From positions 1-19,653 of the forward strand of contig JBAXPV010000053.1 of the NCBI GenBank assembly GCA_037132075.1: a stretch of DNA of 19,653 bases, written 5' to 3'. The notes beneath the pieces are model-generated. The model was given only the letters and a program-made list of their open reading frames with translations. It searched no databases and was not told where the DNA came from. Every line of letters begins with the position of its first letter. The first letter of the stretch is position 1. This document shows, in pieces, positions 8,838-16,307 of the stretch. The position numbers and the translations under genes are program-made. The DNA is from JBAXPV01 sp037132075 (lineage in GTDB: Bacteria; Bacteroidota; Bacteroidia; Bacteroidales; CAIXZF01).

Positions 8838-8922
8838 ATCATTATAGGTGCATGGATAAATAATTCTATACAAATTCAATCAAAAAATCAATGTGAACCT
8901 ATAAAAAACTAAAATAATATTT

Positions 8923-9211
8923 CTATTCTCCTTTGGTTATGTTAAAGCCTATTGGTTTTCGTTCCTTTTGTTTGGTTTCAACTTTGTCCTTTTTCAACAG
9001 GTAGTTCAGGGCATCATAAACTTCCTTGAAATGTCTGTTGTATAAAGCTTCAAGCTCATGTAGCTTCGACCTTAAATCTTTATGACCCAAAGCGTATTTC
9101 CTCATAAAAACAAAGGCTCTGACAATTTGAATGTTCAGCCAGGTCAAAATCCAACATGACCTTCATTCCCCTTCCTTCATAGATTTTGGTTTCAATTTTT
9201 TGCAGCATCAT
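8923..9211 (-). pseudogene. ORF6N-domain DNA-binding protein, broken by internal deletion and frameshift
   Basis: Reading from ATG 9211, preceded by AAGGA, the frame gives MMLQKIETKIYEGRGMKVM then LDFDLAE, which is the start of the Bacteroidota ORF6N (KilA-like phage antirepressor-type) family. It then leaves the family and stops. In another frame, from about 9139 to 8923, the sequence gives LNIQIVRAFVFMRKYALGHKDL and then ALYNRHFKEVYDALNYLL, which is the C-terminal part of the same family. The central DNA-binding portion is missing. The junction lies at GCTGAAC (9133-9139), which would fit both the codons for AEL of the lost left part and those for LN of the right part. A 74-residue product from TTG 9147 is possible but would lack the N-terminal domain. 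Family identification is from memory. Confidence 0.75.
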
Positions 9212-9264
9212 TTCCTTGAGATTTTTATACTTATATATATAAAAAAATGAGATTGAGTAGAAAG

Positions 9265-9305
9265 TATTTACAGTATATTTACAGTTAAATCAGGGGCTTA
9301 GCCCC
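9265..9305 (+). promoter_or_regulatory. Direct repeats and GC hairpin in the leader of the VIT-family transporter
   Basis: The nine bases TATTTACAG occur at 9265-9273 and again at 9276-9284, start-to-start 11 bases, about one helical turn. Just downstream GGGGC (9293-9297), TTA, GCCCC (9301-9305) forms a perfect 5-bp hairpin ending 16 bases before the start codon at 9322. These could be an operator and a leader structure controlling the metal transporter; function is inferred from position only. Confidence 0.4.
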
Positions 9306-9321
9306 ACATCAAATTTCAAAA

Positions 9322-10032
9322 ATGTCAGAAATTAACAAATCACATAAAGAAGAACATTTAGGAAGCTCGGCTTTTCTCACCGATATCGTCATTGGAATGT
9401 CTGATGGATTGACTGTTCCTTTTGCCTTGGCTGCCGGCTTAAGCGGTGCTGTACACAGCAATGCAGTCGTCATTACGGCTGGTATTGCAGAAATTGTTGC
9501 CGGAAGTATCGCAATGGGACTTGGCGGTTACTTAGCCGGAAAAACTGAGCAGGAACATTTTCAGTCGGAGTTGGACCGCGAATATGCAGAAGTAGAATTT
9601 GTACCTGAGAAGGAAAGAGAAGAAGTAAAACTGATTTTTGCTGAATATGGATTAAATGAGCACACCCAGGATGCCATAGCTGATGCCTTGGCAAAAGATA
9701 AACATAAATGGGTTGATTTCATGATGAAATACGAATTGGGGCTTGAAAAGCCAGATGCGAACCGTGCCAGGAACAGTGCGGCCACCATTGGTATTTCATA
9801 CATTATTGGCGGGTTAATTCCGCTAACAGCCTATTTTTTCACAGCAACACCCTATGAGGGATTGGTCGTTTCTGCGATACTCACGATCATTTGTCTTTTT
9901 ATCTTCGGGTATTTTAAAAGTAAGGTAACCGGGCAGCCGCCCTTGAAAGGAGCTTTAAAAGTTATGCTGATCGGCATTACAGCAGCTGCAGCAGCCTTTC
10001 TGGTGGCAAGATTATTCAATGAGCTGTTTTAA
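9322..10032 (+). CDS. VIT1/CCC1-family transporter (probable Fe2+/Mn2+ transporter)
   Basis: A 236-residue integral membrane protein of the vacuolar iron transporter family, which in bacteria exports or sequesters iron or manganese. The N-terminal TM1 region LTDIVIGMSDGLTVPFALAAGLSGA (19-43) and TM2 ITAGIAEIVAGSIAMGLGGYLAGKTE (51-76) are diagnostic. A soluble, glutamate- and histidine-rich segment follows (76-145, with EQEHFQSELDREYAEVEF), which in plant homologues is the cytosolic metal-binding domain. Three hydrophobic segments (about 153-175, 178-195, 210-232) complete the usual five. Start ATG 9322 is near the first homologous residues. It is followed 75 bases later by a DUF1003 gene on the same strand. 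The metal is inferred from family. Confidence 0.9.
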   Translation: MSEINKSHKEEHLGSSAFLTDIVIGMSDGLTVPFALAAGLSGAVHSNAVVITAGIAEIVAGSIAMGLGGYLAGKTEQEHFQSELDREYAEVEFVPEKEREEVKLIFAEYGLNEHTQDAIADALAKDKHKWVDFMMKYELGLEKPDANRARNSAATIGISYIIGGLIPLTAYFFTATPYEGLVVSAILTIICLFIFGYFKSKVTGQPPLKGALKVMLIGITAAAAAFLVARLFNELF

Positions 10033-10107
10033 TCAAATTGTAAACATACGAAATTGACATCTTTGAGTGGACACTACTGGAATGACAAAATTTAAAATAA
10101 TAGCAAA

Positions 10108-10554
10108 ATGAAAATAAGGAATAGCGAGGATTTGCGAACAAAAGAAAAGGAAAATTTGCAAATCAGAAACAGCAATCATGTTTATAATAGTCTCCTGAAA
10201 CAATCAGAAGTTTTTGCGATATGGAGTACCCAAAGAGTCGGCACAATCGGCTTTTTCTTTTGTATCTTTTTATGGACAGTTTGCTGGCTGAGTTGGAATA
10301 TGTTTGCCCCGAAAGCCTTACGGTTCGACCCTTTCCCTGCCTTTGTTTTATGGCTATTTATCTCCAATATGATCCAGATATTTCTCATGCCTTTGATCAT
10401 GGTGGGACAAAACCTGCAAGGCAAGCATTCCGAAATAAGGGCTGAGAATGATTATGAAATCAACCTGAAAGCTGAAAAGGAAATCGCAGCGCTTCAAAAA
10501 GACTTAACTGAGATAAAAAGTCTTCTCAAGCAATATCTTGAAAAGGGGGCATAG
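10108..10554 (+). CDS. DUF1003 family membrane protein
   Basis: A 148-residue protein with the DUF1003 pattern: a first membrane helix in VGTIGFFFCIFLWTVCWLSWNMFA (about 47-70), the conserved FDPFPAFVLWLFISNMIQIFLMPLIMVGQNLQ block (about 76-107) containing the second helix, and a charged tail with ENDYEINLKAEKEIAALQ followed by a coiled-coil-like end. The function of the family is not known. It lies 75 bases after the VIT transporter in the same direction and may share its transcript, although no partner role is established. The ATG at 10108 starts a basic, polar N terminus of about 45 residues. Confidence 0.85.
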   Translation: MKIRNSEDLRTKEKENLQIRNSNHVYNSLLKQSEVFAIWSTQRVGTIGFFFCIFLWTVCWLSWNMFAPKALRFDPFPAFVLWLFISNMIQIFLMPLIMVGQNLQGKHSEIRAENDYEINLKAEKEIAALQKDLTEIKSLLKQYLEKGA

Positions 10555-10575
10555 TGCCACAGACACGTTTATCCT

Positions 10576-10592
10576 GAATTTTAACAAAATTC
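10576..10592. terminator. Possible weak hairpin between convergent genes
   Basis: GAATTTT (10576-10582), loop AAC, AAAATTC (10586-10592) is a perfect 7-bp but AT-rich inverted repeat in the 100-base gap between the convergent DUF1003 and C10 protease genes. It could act as a bidirectional terminator; the stem is weak and there is no long T-run, so this is tentative. Confidence 0.25.
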
Positions 10593-10654
10593 CGAAGTAA
10601 CGACTTTAGGTTCAGTTAATATGTTGATTCTATATTTGATAATTTTGCGTGCCT

Positions 10655-13276
10655 TTATCTATCAATAACAAATTTCCCTAAACGGACCTTGTCATTTTGT
10701 ATGGCTTCAAGAAAGAATATCCCGTTTGGCAAATCGGCTACATCAATCTTTAACAATTCGGAAGGCTCCAAAGATTGCTTTATTGTTTGTCCGATGCTAT
10801 TATAGATTCGCCATTGATCATAATGACAATTTTCAAGCTTTTTCACACTGATATAATCACTGGCAGGATTGGGGAAAATTTCAAATGAGTTGTTCGTGGG
10901 GATCTCAGTGATACCTGCAGTCGGGCCGCGGTTAATCGAAATGTCAAAAAGATAAGTACCCGTATTCCCTATAAAAAAAGGAGCAACTTGAAATGTCACT
11001 GTTCCACCATCATAGACATTGATATTCCCCTGCATAACATCATCATAGGCTGACGACCAGGCACTTCCGGAATTATACGACCAGAGTACATCAGCTGTAT
11101 AGACATTCCCGTTCCCGCTGTTGTATGAGTCGTGAGCCCTTGCTGATATGTAATAATTATAGCCGACAGCCAGATTTAATTTATAGAAATCATAATCGGT
11201 GTCAATATGAATATTAGACCCTGTTGTGAGTGGGTGGGCATTGTTATTGACCCAGTTCAATGGCAAGGTGTAAGCTGTTGACTGTGTATTATTATTCTCA
11301 TAAATATCGGGTGCTAATGGTGGTGCGACAACATCAATATTCACTGGTGTTGAGAAATATTGTCCTCCGATGAGATACCAATTTGAGGAGCCACTTTCCA
11401 ATTCTAATATAGCCAAGATGTAAGTGCCAGGTGCGGCAGTAATGGAAGTTGTCGTAAAAGGAATATAAGGTGCTAAATAAGAATACCCTGGTGGAAGCCC
11501 CGTTGTTTCATTATAAGTTCCTATCGTTTGGACAAAATTGCCATTTAGGTCATAAAGATCAGCTTTGTACTGACCATAGTAAGTGACAAAATTGTCATTG
11601 ATTATATTTACATGTACCGTAGCTGCTTGCCCTTGAATAAATGTAGCTGGATTTGTTACAATGCCGGAATATTGCTGGATGTAATCCACAGGAGAATTTA
11701 TATTGACACTAATTGGATTTGTATAGAACCCATCCCCTGACAATTTCCAATTACCTCCGAGGCTTCGATAAAAAATCCCGACAAAATAACTCCCGGGAAC
11801 CGACAAAATACCGCTACTGGAAAAGGTGAGCCCACCATTATAATGGTAGCCCGATAAAAGCGGGGAACTATTCGTAGAAAGAATCTGAACGAAATCGACA
11901 AAATCACCTGCGGCGGTAAAAATAGCTGCACAAAAATCACCTGAAAAAGATGATGTCCCATTATTGATCACATCAGCATTCACTGTAAATGGAGAGGCAA
12001 AATTTATTGGATTTGGGCTTACTGTTATTGAGGAGTACATATCTATCGTCGAATTACCGCTTGCTAAAGCAGGTTTAATTCCAATGACAGCCTGTTGACT
12101 GGAATTGAATCCACCTGTTCCGCCCCCAGTACCAACACCGCCAGGATTAAGAGCATCAATGGTAAAAAAACCATCATATGCCCCACCCCAACCCCAATTC
12201 ATATGAAAAAAATCACCCACATCATATCCATCACATACGAATGTATGCCCGCCTCCGCTCCCAAAACCCGCATATTGAAGTGGTCTGCTATTATCCAAAT
12301 CATTTTTTAATAGCGTTTTCCAGTCAGTAGTTGAATAATTGCTTCTTTTTAAACCCTGAAGGGTCGTTGAGTCATATCCAAAATACTTTTTATAGGCATA
12401 TTCGCAGTTGGCTGTAGGAGTAGGACTGTTAATAATAACGTATCCGGCACTCAGATTGGGCCCATATTGCATATCAACACTAATCCCACAATGTAACATT
12501 AAAGTTGCAACAGCACTATTAGATGATGATACGTTATTGGGCATCGCGCCCCAATTATAAGTTGTTGCCCCATAGTTGGCAGATAGTGTACCATAGGCAG
12601 GATGATTATAAGAATGAAAACCCGAGCCAGAGGTAGGATAATTCCAATATTTCATTATTTGAGCCATTGCCGTGGCTGGGCAGCCGGTGACGCAATGTTG
12701 GTTATTTGTATTTGCAGGATCATAAGGACAGTATTCATTATAATAGGGCTGCTGGTCCCAGGTTGTGGTACACAATGGATTCACAGTCTGCAAGTTTGAT
12801 GAATTTGATTTACTGACATTGTTAGAAATTAAATCACGCCACAAGCTTACTATTTCGGTAGTTGGCTCCATGGCTTCTTCCTGCGCATATTGGATTTGCT
12901 CTTTATAATTCTCCAGCCATTTCACGAAAGCAGGCGGCAAGTTATTCCCATTATAGTTTCCGGTATTGCCATAGCCAAGCACGGGTGTAACGATGTCATC
13001 TCCGGCAATGATCACGAAACCATCATTTCCATTCACATTGAAAATGTAATACAAAATCACTTCATTCGTCGTGGTCTTGGAGTCTGAATTTCTTACACCT
13101 CTTTTGAATGCAAGTGATAATTTTATACTATTCTTATCAATTCCTTCATGAATTAGTGCCCTGGAACTGTAAAAATTTCTGGCAACACTCATGGCTGTTG
13201 CGAGATTAACCTCTTTCGCAAAAGAAGTCATCCCAACAAATATTGAAATGGTGAGTAACAGAATTATCTTTTTCAT
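10655..13276 (-). CDS. Secreted C10-family cysteine protease (streptopain-like) with type IX sorting domain
   Basis: An 873-residue secreted protease. Order: signal peptide (1-20, MKKIILLLTISIFVGMTSFA); Spi-type propeptide (about 21-135) with NGNDGFVIIAGDD; C10 catalytic domain (about 165-402) with nucleophile C199 in TGCPATAMAQIMKYW, catalytic H344 in GGGHTFVCDGY, and N360-W361 in HMNWGWGG; two homologous beta-sandwich modules (about 410-535 and 536-660), each ending in a 'PGSYFVGIF / PGTYILAIL' strand; a pre-peptidase-C-like domain (about 667-790, DIYENNNTQSTAYTL, DTDYDFYKLNL); and a Por sorting domain (about 797-873, FEIFPNPASDYISV ending GKFVIDR). All catalytic residues are present. The ATG at 13276 is chosen since it begins the signal peptide; upstream in-frame ATGs would bury it. 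It is transcribed alone. Confidence 0.92.
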   Translation of the reverse strand: MKKIILLLTISIFVGMTSFAKEVNLATAMSVARNFYSSRALIHEGIDKNSIKLSLAFKRGVRNSDSKTTTNEVILYYIFNVNGNDGFVIIAGDDIVTPVLGYGNTGNYNGNNLPPAFVKWLENYKEQIQYAQEEAMEPTTEIVSLWRDLISNNVSKSNSSNLQTVNPLCTTTWDQQPYYNEYCPYDPANTNNQHCVTGCPATAMAQIMKYWNYPTSGSGFHSYNHPAYGTLSANYGATTYNWGAMPNNVSSSNSAVATLMLHCGISVDMQYGPNLSAGYVIINSPTPTANCEYAYKKYFGYDSTTLQGLKRSNYSTTDWKTLLKNDLDNSRPLQYAGFGSGGGHTFVCDGYDVGDFFHMNWGWGGAYDGFFTIDALNPGGVGTGGGTGGFNSSQQAVIGIKPALASGNSTIDMYSSITVSPNPINFASPFTVNADVINNGTSSFSGDFCAAIFTAAGDFVDFVQILSTNSSPLLSGYHYNGGLTFSSSGILSVPGSYFVGIFYRSLGGNWKLSGDGFYTNPISVNINSPVDYIQQYSGIVTNPATFIQGQAATVHVNIINDNFVTYYGQYKADLYDLNGNFVQTIGTYNETTGLPPGYSYLAPYIPFTTTSITAAPGTYILAILELESGSSNWYLIGGQYFSTPVNIDVVAPPLAPDIYENNNTQSTAYTLPLNWVNNNAHPLTTGSNIHIDTDYDFYKLNLAVGYNYYISARAHDSYNSGNGNVYTADVLWSYNSGSAWSSAYDDVMQGNINVYDGGTVTFQVAPFFIGNTGTYLFDISINRGPTAGITEIPTNNSFEIFPNPASDYISVKKLENCHYDQWRIYNSIGQTIKQSLEPSELLKIDVADLPNGIFFLEAIQNDKVRLGKFVIDR

Positions 13277-13332
13277 AGGATTATATAATAGCTTGTTAAC
13301 CAAACACTTAAAAATCAAATACATCAAAAACA

Positions 13333-13340
13333 CAAAACTA
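13333..13340 (-). promoter_or_regulatory. Candidate -7 element for the C10 protease gene
   Basis: The minus strand reads TAGTTTTG, an exact fit to the Bacteroidota TAnnTTTG -7 consensus, 56 bases upstream of the protease start codon. No clear -33 TTG-type element is seen at the expected distance, so the assignment is moderate. Confidence 0.4.
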
Positions 13341-13392
13341 TTTATATTCTCATTCTTTGCAGTTATGCCATAGTATCGCTACTTAGAATGTG

Positions 13393-14211
13393 TTATGGAT
13401 AATATTCAATGAGGCGCTCTGTGACATAGGCTGGCTTCTTTTCTGCATCAAAGGAGATTTTCTTTAACCAATTGCCCGCAGCGTCGAATTTTAAGTATTG
13501 ACTGCTCTGGTCATAATTACATTTTCCGTCCACATAGTCTTTTCGCTCAATTTGATTTGAATTGTCGTCATATTTAAAGGTGCTTTTGTCATAGAAACTA
13601 ACATCAGGCTGAAAATTGTATTTTGCAACCATATTGCTATTGCTATCAAATATATAGGTAGTTACAAACCATAAATCGCCATTGGCCTTATAGTTATCCC
13701 ATTCAATTATATTCCCGACCGAATCATATTGATAAACGCTTCTATCCGTCACCTCACCCTTTTCATCATATCTGACAGCTTTAATAATATTTCCTTTGGA
13801 ATCACATTTATCGGATTCCTTCTTTGCAGTATTCCCATATCTGGCATTGATATTGAGGGATTCGGAGCCTTTGACAAAACCCTGACAATTAAACTTAAAG
13901 ATCGTATTCCATGAAGTCTTCTCATAAGGCACAGAACCATGATAAGCACTCACATTGCCTTTGGTATTGTAATCCGTAATCACAATGCTGTTAATGACAC
14001 CCGTCTGAACTTCGCCGTCCTTTTCAATGCCATCAAAGAGGGTCGATGTAATTATCTTTACCTTTCCCTTTAAATTGGATTTTGACAAATCGCTCTTGTA
14101 TGGCACAGCAACTGATTTGGATTTGGATGGAAAGAGCGGAGATTTATTAACTGAGCAACCCATAAACAGCAGGCATAAGCCAAACAGGAAGATTACATTC
14201 AGAATTCTCAT
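13393..14211 (-). CDS. Lipoprotein with YD/RHS-like repeats
   Basis: A 272-residue predicted lipoprotein: hydrophobic N terminus MRILNVIFLFGLCLLFMGC with the lipid-attachment cysteine at C19, then a polar linker. The rest holds degenerate repeats of the form Y-D-x3-G-N/E-x-I/V (for example DYNTKGNVSAY, CDSKGNIIKAVRYDEKGEVTD, YQYDSVGNIIEWDNY, FKYDDNSNQIERKDY, LKFDAAGNWLKKISF), like the YD strands of RHS proteins but in a small stand-alone form. Such proteins are common in Bacteroidota and have no agreed function; an outer-membrane or periplasmic surface role is inferred from the lipobox alone. It lies upstream of the C10 protease on the same strand, with a 116-base gap that contains a candidate promoter for the protease, so co-transcription is not assumed. 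Confidence 0.78.
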   Translation of the reverse strand: MRILNVIFLFGLCLLFMGCSVNKSPLFPSKSKSVAVPYKSDLSKSNLKGKVKIITSTLFDGIEKDGEVQTGVINSIVITDYNTKGNVSAYHGSVPYEKTSWNTIFKFNCQGFVKGSESLNINARYGNTAKKESDKCDSKGNIIKAVRYDEKGEVTDRSVYQYDSVGNIIEWDNYKANGDLWFVTTYIFDSNSNMVAKYNFQPDVSFYDKSTFKYDDNSNQIERKDYVDGKCNYDQSSQYLKFDAAGNWLKKISFDAEKKPAYVTERLIEYYP

Positions 14212-14489
14212 GGTTTCATATTTTTATTAAAAGTACAACAATCTTAATGCCTTTACAATATCCAAGACTAAATATTACGTGCTTAAGGAGTGCTCGCTAT
14301 ACAATCGACGGATTTGAAACCCTTCTAATCTTGCAATGCTGAATTCAAATAAATTAATAGGTATAGGCGTTTAGGTATCCTTTTTTTGCTACTTCAAGCC
14401 ATAAAAATGAGAGAAATATTTAATTCGGGTCAGGGCTTACCCAAGAAATTATACCTCGATTAATATATATTATTTATGTACATTTACTA

Positions 14490-14516
14490 TTCAACGTTAC
14501 CAAAAGTAACGTTGAA
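14490..14516. repeat. Perfect 11-bp palindromic hairpin (h1)
   Basis: TTCAACGTTAC (14490-14500), loop CAAAA, GTAACGTTGAA (14506-14516). It has the same architecture as the hairpin at 14716-14746, with a paired change C-G to T-A in the stem and the same loop length of five. Confidence 0.85.
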
Positions 14517-14661
14517 ATGAAATTTACTTTACTGAAGTTTCGCATGTCACGAGAACCCGCAATTTAAAACGTTTTGTGAAATATAAGCAATAGCCTATTA
14601 TGTTAATTTGTAAAAGACTTTGCAACTGCCATCCTTCGACTCCGCTCAGGATGACGAGTGG

Positions 14662-14692
14662 TTCTCAACGTAATGCAGCATTACATTGAGAA
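14662..14692. repeat. 14-bp hairpin with one mismatch (h2)
   Basis: TTCTCAACGTAATG (14662-14675), loop CAG, CATTACATTGAGAA (14679-14692); one C-A mismatch. Its stem resembles those of the h1 and h3 hairpins. Confidence 0.8.
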
Positions 14693-14715
14693 TATATTTA
14701 TATATTATCAGTATT

Positions 14716-14746
14716 ATTTCAATGTTACCCATAGTAACATTGAAAT
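14716..14746. repeat. Perfect 13-bp palindromic hairpin (h3)
   Basis: ATTTCAATGTTAC (14716-14728), loop CCATA, GTAACATTGAAAT (14734-14746). Related to h1 at 14490-14516 by a compensatory base-pair change and a different loop sequence. Confidence 0.85.
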
Positions 14747-14845
14747 CCTTCGTCATCCTAGCGGAGTCGAAGGAGGGCTGTTCTACAGTTTAGTAACGTT
14801 CATTATCTACATATATGTCATACAAAGACATGCGAAACTTCAGTT

Positions 14846-14875
14846 AATAACCGTGGGTGACCACCCACGGTTATT
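14846..14875. repeat. Perfect 14-bp GC-rich palindrome (h4)
   Basis: AATAACCGTGGGTG (14846-14859), AC, CACCCACGGTTATT (14862-14875). As RNA this would be a very stable hairpin. It begins two bases after the right 18-bp arm and is followed by a smaller hairpin, GCTCC-TCC-GGAGC (14884-14896). Confidence 0.85.
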
Positions 14876-15271
14876 GACATTTAGCTCCTCCGGAGCATGT
14901 GTAGCGAGCAAGCTATTGAACTTTGCAAAAGCATATTCTACAATAATATATATATAAATAAAGTATGAATTATTACGATAAGCCATTTTTTTAATTTCAA
15001 ATATAGTACAATTAGTATTTTTCGTCGTAATCACAGGTATAAACCCCAGGGCAAGCCCAGGACCTTTTTGTATTAACGATTCAATCATGTTATGCACGAG
15101 GTAAAATTGGATACATTTGATGCTATACTTCGGCTGATCCCCAAGATTAATCCATTCGATATATCAAATAGTAAAGATTTATCGTTAAAAAGTAATATTA
15201 AGCTTTAGAAACCTGCGACCATCAATTCGTGTTGCAAGAATGAATTGAAATAAAAAAACAACAACCAAATT

Positions 15272-15796
15272 ATGAAAAAAATCAGCTTATTTGTCAGTAT
15301 GTTCCTCCTGTCACTCTCGATGATGGGACAAGGAACCGTTATTATGAAATATTTTAACCAATATGCTGATAACGAAAAATTTACAAAAGTTTCCGTGAGT
15401 GAGAAAATGTTCTCGCTGTTTACGAACCTGGAAGCAGGCAGCCCTGCCGAAAAGGAATTTCTGCAGGCGGTTAGCAAGCTGAAAGGTCTGAAAGTTATTA
15501 TGGCCGACAGCATTCCAAATTCTGCAGCTCTTTATAAGCAAGCCATTGCCGATGTTAATAAAGCCGGATACGTAGAGTTGGTGTCCGTAAAAAATGTCCG
15601 GGCGAACATCCAATTTTCAATTAAGGAAAGTAACGGCAAAATTTCGGAATTGATTATGGTAGGCCTGATGAACCAGTTCGTTATGATCAGTGTTTACGGC
15701 GATATTGACCTGAAAAACATTTCGAAGATTGCCCGTCAAATGAATGTACCCGGAATCGACCAACTGAAACATATTGACGATGTCAAACATAAGTAA
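15272..15796 (+). CDS. DUF4252 domain protein (first copy)
   Basis: A 174-residue exported protein. A signal peptide is clear (MKKISLFVSMFLLSLSMMGQG, cleavage near residue 20), followed by a DUF4252-type domain: a start 'MKYFNQYADNEKFTKVSVSEKMFSLF', a central LKGLKVIMADS strand, and IMVGLMNQFVMISVYGDIDLKNISKIA (about 128-155). The family is largely confined to Bacteroidota and has no established function; it is often encoded in pairs, as here. Start ATG 15272 is immediately before the signal peptide. It is the first gene of a four-gene set whose members all overlap, and the second DUF4252 gene starts inside its 3' end. Confidence 0.85.
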   Translation: MKKISLFVSMFLLSLSMMGQGTVIMKYFNQYADNEKFTKVSVSEKMFSLFTNLEAGSPAEKEFLQAVSKLKGLKVIMADSIPNSAALYKQAIADVNKAGYVELVSVKNVRANIQFSIKESNGKISELIMVGLMNQFVMISVYGDIDLKNISKIARQMNVPGIDQLKHIDDVKHK

Positions 15797-16307
15797 GGTA
15801 ATCCTGGTTTTCTGGCTGCTTGCAGGGCTGTTGCCTCCGATCAAAGCACAGGAAACACCTTTTAAAGTTTACGGTGATGCGCACAAAGAACGGAAATACT
15901 GTTTTTATCCCAGCACATTGCGCATGATCAATATTTCTCATAACTCCGATTATAACGAGCTGGTAAACGGAATCGAAAAATTACTGGTTTACTCGCTCGA
16001 CACATCAGCAAAAGCCGGTCAATCCTATAAAAGCCTCATCACTTCGTACAAAAAAATCGGCTTTGAGGAATATGTAAGCATGGCTGGTGGAAAAACAAAT
16101 CTTATTTTGTACGGAAAAGAGAACAAGGCTGAAAATCAATATGTAGGCGTGATGAAGAGTGAAGATGCCATGTATGCTTTTTATTTGCGGGGCCGGATCG
16201 GATGGCATAAAATCCCGGCTTTGATGCGGAGTTTTCAATCGGGTGACATGATCAATATTTTTGAACTCAACAAACAGAAAAGTGCAAAACGTCCTCAAGA
16301 TAAATAG
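15780..16307 (+). CDS. DUF4252 domain protein (second copy)
   Basis: A 175-residue exported protein and diverged paralogue of the gene before it. The N terminus MSNISKVILVFWLLAGLLPPIKAQ is a signal peptide; the body has the same layout (MINISHNSDYNELVNGIEKLLVYSL, YKKIGFEEYVSMAGG, and YAFYLRGRIGWHKIPALMRSFQSG near the end, matching VMISVYGDIDLKNISKIA of the first copy). ATG 15780 overlaps the upstream gene by 17 bases; a TTG six bases earlier is less likely. Its end overlaps the ABC ATPase start by 26 bases. Proteins of this kind may be periplasmic or attached partners of the transporter, but that is inferred from gene order only. Confidence 0.78.
   Translation: MSNISKVILVFWLLAGLLPPIKAQETPFKVYGDAHKERKYCFYPSTLRMINISHNSDYNELVNGIEKLLVYSLDTSAKAGQSYKSLITSYKKIGFEEYVSMAGGKTNLILYGKENKAENQYVGVMKSEDAMYAFYLRGRIGWHKIPALMRSFQSGDMINIFELNKQKSAKRPQDK

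Larger units (their letters stand above)
14633..14773. repeat. Inverted pair of an extragenic palindrome-type sequence
   Basis: The 24 bases at 14633-14656 (CCTTCGACTCCGCTCAGG, then ATGACG) recur inverted at 14751-14773 with one base missing (the C of CTCAGG). The core CTTCGACTCCGCTCAG is of a kind I recall being repeated between genes in many Bacteroidota genomes; that is from memory. The two arms enclose both central hairpins. Confidence 0.8.
14531..14844. mobile_element. Candidate MITE-like element bounded by 18-bp perfect inverted repeats
   Basis: ACTGAAGTTTCGCATGTC (14531-14548) recurs as its exact reverse complement at 14827-14844, so the two arms bound 314 bases. Inside lie a second inverted pair (14633-14656 and 14751-14773) and two hairpins. 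There is no transposase frame. A non-autonomous element of MITE type fits the size and the long terminal inverted repeats, but no convincing target-site duplication is visible in the flanking bases, so this is a hypothesis; a structured RNA or a cluster of extragenic palindromes is the alternative. Confidence 0.5.
14212..15271. other. 1-kb gene-free region between divergent genes, rich in nested inverted repeats
   Basis: No frame here looks like a protein: the open stretches are short, run through the palindromes and resemble nothing known. The region holds a nested series of inverted repeats from about 14427 to 15064 (listed separately). Outer, weaker members are TGCTCGCTA (14291-14299) against TAGCGAGCA (14902-14910), and an imperfect pair GGGTCAGGGCTTACCC (14427-14442) against GGGCAAGCCCAGGACC (15049-15064). 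Promoters of the two flanking divergent genes must lie at the two edges, but no exact TAnnTTTG element was found near either. Confidence 0.7.

Noticed and set aside
14490..14896. CRISPR array
   Set aside because: The repeats are inverted and nested and differ from each other; there are no equal spacers and no cas genes.
14658..14957. Open frame of 99 codons on the plus strand inside the palindrome region
   Set aside because: It runs through several inverted repeats, has no family resemblance, and its composition follows the repeats; treated as chance.
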